A stretch of DNA of 64,000 nt. Source: Berkiella sp963829835. GTDB lineage: Bacteria > Pseudomonadota > Gammaproteobacteria > Berkiellales > Berkiellaceae. This document shows positions 61,537-64,000 of the stretch, piece after piece (positions within the stretch are counted from its first letter, which is position 1; every line of letters starts with the position of its first letter). The notes under the pieces are model-generated. The model did no database searches. It saw nothing but the letters and a program-made list of their open reading frames with translations, and was not told where the DNA came from. Location of the stretch: the NCBI GenBank assembly GCA_963829835.1, contig CAWHKC010000004.1, forward strand, positions 682,001 through 746,000. The letters are read 5' to 3'. A program made the position numbers and the translations under genes.

Positions 61537-62103
61537 CTATTTCTTGAGATCTAACACAAAATCGACTTTCACATCATCTCTCACTTGGCCGGTATCCGCC
61601 CAATCGCCCTGTCCCACACCTAAAGTTGTGCGTTTAATATTCGTTGTTCCATGAAGGCGCATTTCACTTGGTGAATTCTCATCCAAGATAACATCAAAAG
61701 TAACAGGTTCTTTTTTATCACGAACGCTCAAATCACCTTTTATTTTAAAATTTTTGTCATTCACTTTTGTAATTTCAGTTGAATTGAAAGTGCCTTCTGG
61801 AAATTTAGTGGCATCAAACCAATCAGCTGTCTTTAGGATAGATGCAAGTTCTGCAAATCCTCCCGTTACTGAATTCATTTCTACGACCATATTTACATGA
61901 CTTTCATTGAGTTTATTTGGATCAAAATGGATATCACCGCTGAACTTTTTGAACTCGCCTTTAACCGGCGCATTGTTTTGCGTTCCCGTAAAAGAGATTT
62001 TGCTCTTGTCAGGAACAATTTGCCAGGTTGATACTTCTGCATTTGCCAAGGGGCTTATTAATATTAGTAATAAGCACCATTTTTTTGCTATTGAAAAATT
62101 CAT
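61537..62103 (-). CDS. YceI-family periplasmic protein, copy 1
   Basis: 188 residues. Signal peptide 1-22. YceI lipocalin-like fold that binds polyprenoids or amphiphilic molecules: WQIVPDKSKISFTGTQN, HVNMVVEMNSV, FPEGTFNSTEI, KGDLSVRDKKEPVTFDV. Overlaps the cytochrome gene by four bases, in the known yceJ-yceI arrangement. Confidence 0.92.
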   Translation of the reverse strand: MNFSIAKKWCLLLILISPLANAEVSTWQIVPDKSKISFTGTQNNAPVKGEFKKFSGDIHFDPNKLNESHVNMVVEMNSVTGGFAELASILKTADWFDATKFPEGTFNSTEITKVNDKNFKIKGDLSVRDKKEPVTFDVILDENSPSEMRLHGTTNIKRTTLGVGQGDWADTGQVRDDVKVDFVLDLKK

Positions 62104-62639
62104 GGTAACATTCTCCGTAAGATATCGTCTTTATGTATAAAATGATGTTGCAAAGCTGCACCAGAATGTGCAAAGAATGCCGCGATTAAACCATAAGCTA
62201 ACCATTTATGAACTTCGCTTAATAGGCTTCGCAGCTGATCGCTTTGAGCAACTAAATCAGGCAAAACAAAAAGTCCAAAAAAAGAGACAGGTAACCCTGA
62301 AGCCGAAGATAGCATCCAACCTGTGATTGGCAAGGCAAACATCAAAAAGTAAAAAACCCAGTGTATGCTAGTTGCCGCAAATTTTTGCCATAAAGGCATA
62401 TTGTTAGGGAGCGGTGGTGTTGTATTAAAAAGCCGCCAAATCAAACGAATACACACCAACATTAAAACTAAGACACCCCATTCTTTATGCCAACCATACA
62501 TTTTTAGCTTTTTAATGCCAAGCGGCATCTCAACCATAGTCAAACCCAAAATGACTAGACCAATAAGCAATAATGCCATAAGCCAATGTAATAGTTTGGC
62601 AATCACACCAAATTGATTTTGCGTATTCTGTATTTGCAT
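62100..62639 (-). CDS. Cytochrome b561 (YceJ/CybB family)
   Basis: 179 residues, four membrane helices with haem-ligand histidines (LLHWLMA near residue 18, YGWHKEWG near 50, EVHKWLAYG and FAHSGAALQHHF near the end). Di-haem quinol-linked electron transfer at the inner membrane. Lies between two yceI genes, so electron transfer may serve their prenoid ligands; that is inference. Confidence 0.93.
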   Translation of the reverse strand: MQIQNTQNQFGVIAKLLHWLMALLLIGLVILGLTMVEMPLGIKKLKMYGWHKEWGVLVLMLVCIRLIWRLFNTTPPLPNNMPLWQKFAATSIHWVFYFLMFALPITGWMLSSASGLPVSFFGLFVLPDLVAQSDQLRSLLSEVHKWLAYGLIAAFFAHSGAALQHHFIHKDDILRRMLP

Positions 62640-62650
62640 GATTTATGCTC

Positions 62651-63247
62651 TTATTTATCTAATGCCGCTTCACCTTGAATTTCAAGAGTGACATCATCAC
62701 TTAATCCTGGCAAATAATTGACAATGCCAAAATCAGAACGCTTAATCTTGGCATTTCCTGAAAACCCTATCGTATATTTTTGAGTCAAGGGAGATAATGC
62801 CATTTTGTTGATGACAACATTTACGGTTACTGGCTTTGAAATACCTTTTACAGTGAGAATGCCATCTACTTGTGCCGTTCGACTATCTGTAGAATCCACC
62901 TTATCACTAACAAACGTTGCGGTAGGGAAATTAGCCACATCAAAAAAATCTTTACTTTTAAGATGCTCATCTAATTTCGAGATCCCGGTAATAAAGTCTC
63001 CAACATTGATGGTTACGTTTACTTTACCATTAACCAATTTATCTTTATCAAACGATAACTTACCTTGGGCCAACCATTTTCCTGAGGGTTCAGAGAAACC
63101 AAAGTGGTCAATATGCCAAAGCACATAGGTGTGTGAAGGATCAAGTGTATAAGTATCCTGTGGTACTTGCTGTTCGGCAGAAAATACGGTGCAGGAGTAT
63201 AAAACCGCTAAAAATAGTGCTGGTGCAATTGTTTTGTTCATCATCAT
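62651..63247 (-). CDS. YceI-family periplasmic protein, copy 2
   Basis: 198 residues from the ATG at 63247, with AAGGTTGATC before it; three ATG codons stand in a row. Signal peptide, then YTLDPSHTYVLWHIDHFGFS, FPTATFVSDKV, GILTVKGISKPVTVNV and SDFGIVNYLPGLSDDVTLEIQGEA. This copy is nearer to E. coli YceI than the other. First gene of the operon. Confidence 0.93.
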   Translation of the reverse strand: MMMNKTIAPALFLAVLYSCTVFSAEQQVPQDTYTLDPSHTYVLWHIDHFGFSEPSGKWLAQGKLSFDKDKLVNGKVNVTINVGDFITGISKLDEHLKSKDFFDVANFPTATFVSDKVDSTDSRTAQVDGILTVKGISKPVTVNVVINKMALSPLTQKYTIGFSGNAKIKRSDFGIVNYLPGLSDDVTLEIQGEAALDK

Positions 63248-63360
63248 GATCAACCTTTTATAGTTCACTCTCACTATTATAGATTGATCTTGCTTAAGAT
63301 TAAGTTGATTTTTTCCGATGAGAGTTTGAGGATTTCACTTATATTAAAGGAGTTCGTTTC

Positions 63361-63570
63361 ATGAAGGTTAATTTGGCGTTTATTATCGTTATGATTACTT
63401 CACTGACAGGGTGTAACACCATGCTACCCCACACCTCGGCCTGTTGCACAGGTAAAAATGACACTGTTTATGTTAATCCTGATTGCTGCAATCAAGAGAA
63501 TTTTCAAAGCGGATATTACTATAATGGATATCAAGAAAACGGCTGGCGTTATTGCGTAGTCAAAAGATGA
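63361..63570 (+). CDS. Small cysteine-rich lipoprotein
   Basis: 69 residues. Lipobox SLTGC. Mature part has two CC pairs (SACCTG, PDCCNQ) and a Tyr-rich YYYNGYQENGWRYC end. AAAGGAG ribosome site. Divergent from the YceI operon. Not recognised. Confidence 0.7.
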   Translation: MKVNLAFIIVMITSLTGCNTMLPHTSACCTGKNDTVYVNPDCCNQENFQSGYYYNGYQENGWRYCVVKR

Positions 63571-64000
63571 TATGTGCAGGTCACGCTACCATAAAAGCGA
63601 ATACGCTCTTATTGGCTTCCGACGCCAACATACAGTAGACACCTGAAAACAGCTATATACGTGTATATTGACTTATCTCGGACGTCCGGGTTGCATGACC
63701 CATAAAGTCACGCACGCCCCCCATATTCACAAATAGGCCAAGCCTACCCCTCCAGAACAACCCAAGCACCCTTTAACAAGCACAAGAGCCATGGAGATGA
63801 GGAAGCATCACCCGATTAAAATAACGTTCCCTGCAATATTATTATATGCTTATTTGTTAGGCACTAAAACAGGAACTACTCGTAATATTGACATATAACA
63901 TATCACTCCCATTTTCTTGAAAAAAGAATAAGGGAATCATTTTATTGAGATGGAGTGGGTTTAAACAAAACAGCCATTTAAATTGTTAGGTAAATGGCTG
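63571..64000. other. Non-coding 3' end of window
   Basis: No reading frame of useful length. A perfect 10-bp hairpin, CAGCCATTTA/TAAATGGCTG with a 10-base loop, ends the window (63971-64000), perhaps a terminator of a gene beyond. The stretch from about 63600 to 63800 is relatively GC-richer and without stop-free frames; I see nothing more in it. Confidence 0.4.

Noticed and set aside
63571..64000. tRNA or small RNA gene at the end of the window
   Set aside because: I found no cloverleaf with a T-arm GTTCRA motif and no promoter-terminator pair in the stretch.

Overview
The window is AT-rich DNA (about 38-40 % GC judged by eye, not computed) from a gammaproteobacterium. The block mrcA / pilMNOPQ-aroK-aroB-damX-hemE, together with a Hyf-like complex, an AapJQMP uptake system, UmuD-like and HtpX proteins and several secreted or unknown proteins, suggests Legionellales (Legionella/Coxiella/Berkiella-like, probably protist-associated). 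That placement is inference from gene content and order. I see no rRNA, tRNA, CRISPR array, insertion sequence or phage gene. Only one riboswitch is clear (TPP, upstream of pnuT).

Layout. 1-3557: 3' end of an operon for a membrane-bound Hyf-like complex whose large subunit lacks the Ni-Fe cysteines. 3598-5286: gamma-glutamyltranspeptidase. 5381-15850 (minus): ferredoxin, coaD, hemE, a DamX-like SPOR ATPase, aroB, aroK and the type IV pilus assembly genes pilQPONM. mrcA (PBP1A) diverges from pilM. 18554-21144 (minus): mdh, malic enzyme, rpmE. 21440-21952: a small membrane-protein pair, including a 42-residue ORF. 22234-24188: an exported Cys-rich protein, uppP, then TPP riboswitch-pnuT. 24309-29761: a GGDEF/EAL sensor diverging from leucine dehydrogenase, and an oversized PLP aminotransferase-like protein. 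29766-31108: cbpM-cbpA. 31149-36976: UmuD-like protease, htpX, lipoprotein, polysaccharide deacetylase, an ATPase + DUF4325 pair and His/Gln-rich exported proteins. 37198-40291: a toxin-antitoxin pair and two VanX-like proteins flanking an alpha/beta hydrolase. 40381-42525 (minus): a two-gene operon (ABC substrate-binding protein and a possible cyclodipeptide-synthase-like protein) behind what looks like a peptide-coding attenuator. 44205-48129: aapJQMP. 48239-49512: small envelope proteins. 49704-52611: ArgO/LysE exporter, mscL, serine hydrolase, GNAT. 52608-56968: RND efflux pump. 57154-60406: GST, glycine-zipper lipoprotein, BON protein and two unknowns, one effector-like. 60416-63247: YceI-cytochrome b561-YceI-dienelactone hydrolase-monooxygenase operon.

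The intergenic spaces hold several families of palindromic repeats. The most interesting is a ~105-bp element present twice (24199-24303 and, inverted, 36074-36182). Its central hairpin shows four compensatory base-pair changes around an invariant GAG/TGA internal loop. A second, REP-like double palindrome (5312-5372 and 40317-40378) also covaries. A third family forms a 30-bp inverted repeat at 44067-44142, and a related palindrome supplies the last codons of the GNAT gene.

The best candidates for undescribed biology are the attenuator-like leader at 42366-42525, the covarying repeat family, the hydrogenase-derived complex without Ni-Fe ligands, the paired VanX-like proteins missing their zinc ligands, and the possible CDPS-like enzyme. 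Everything was read by eye; no homology search or folding program was run.
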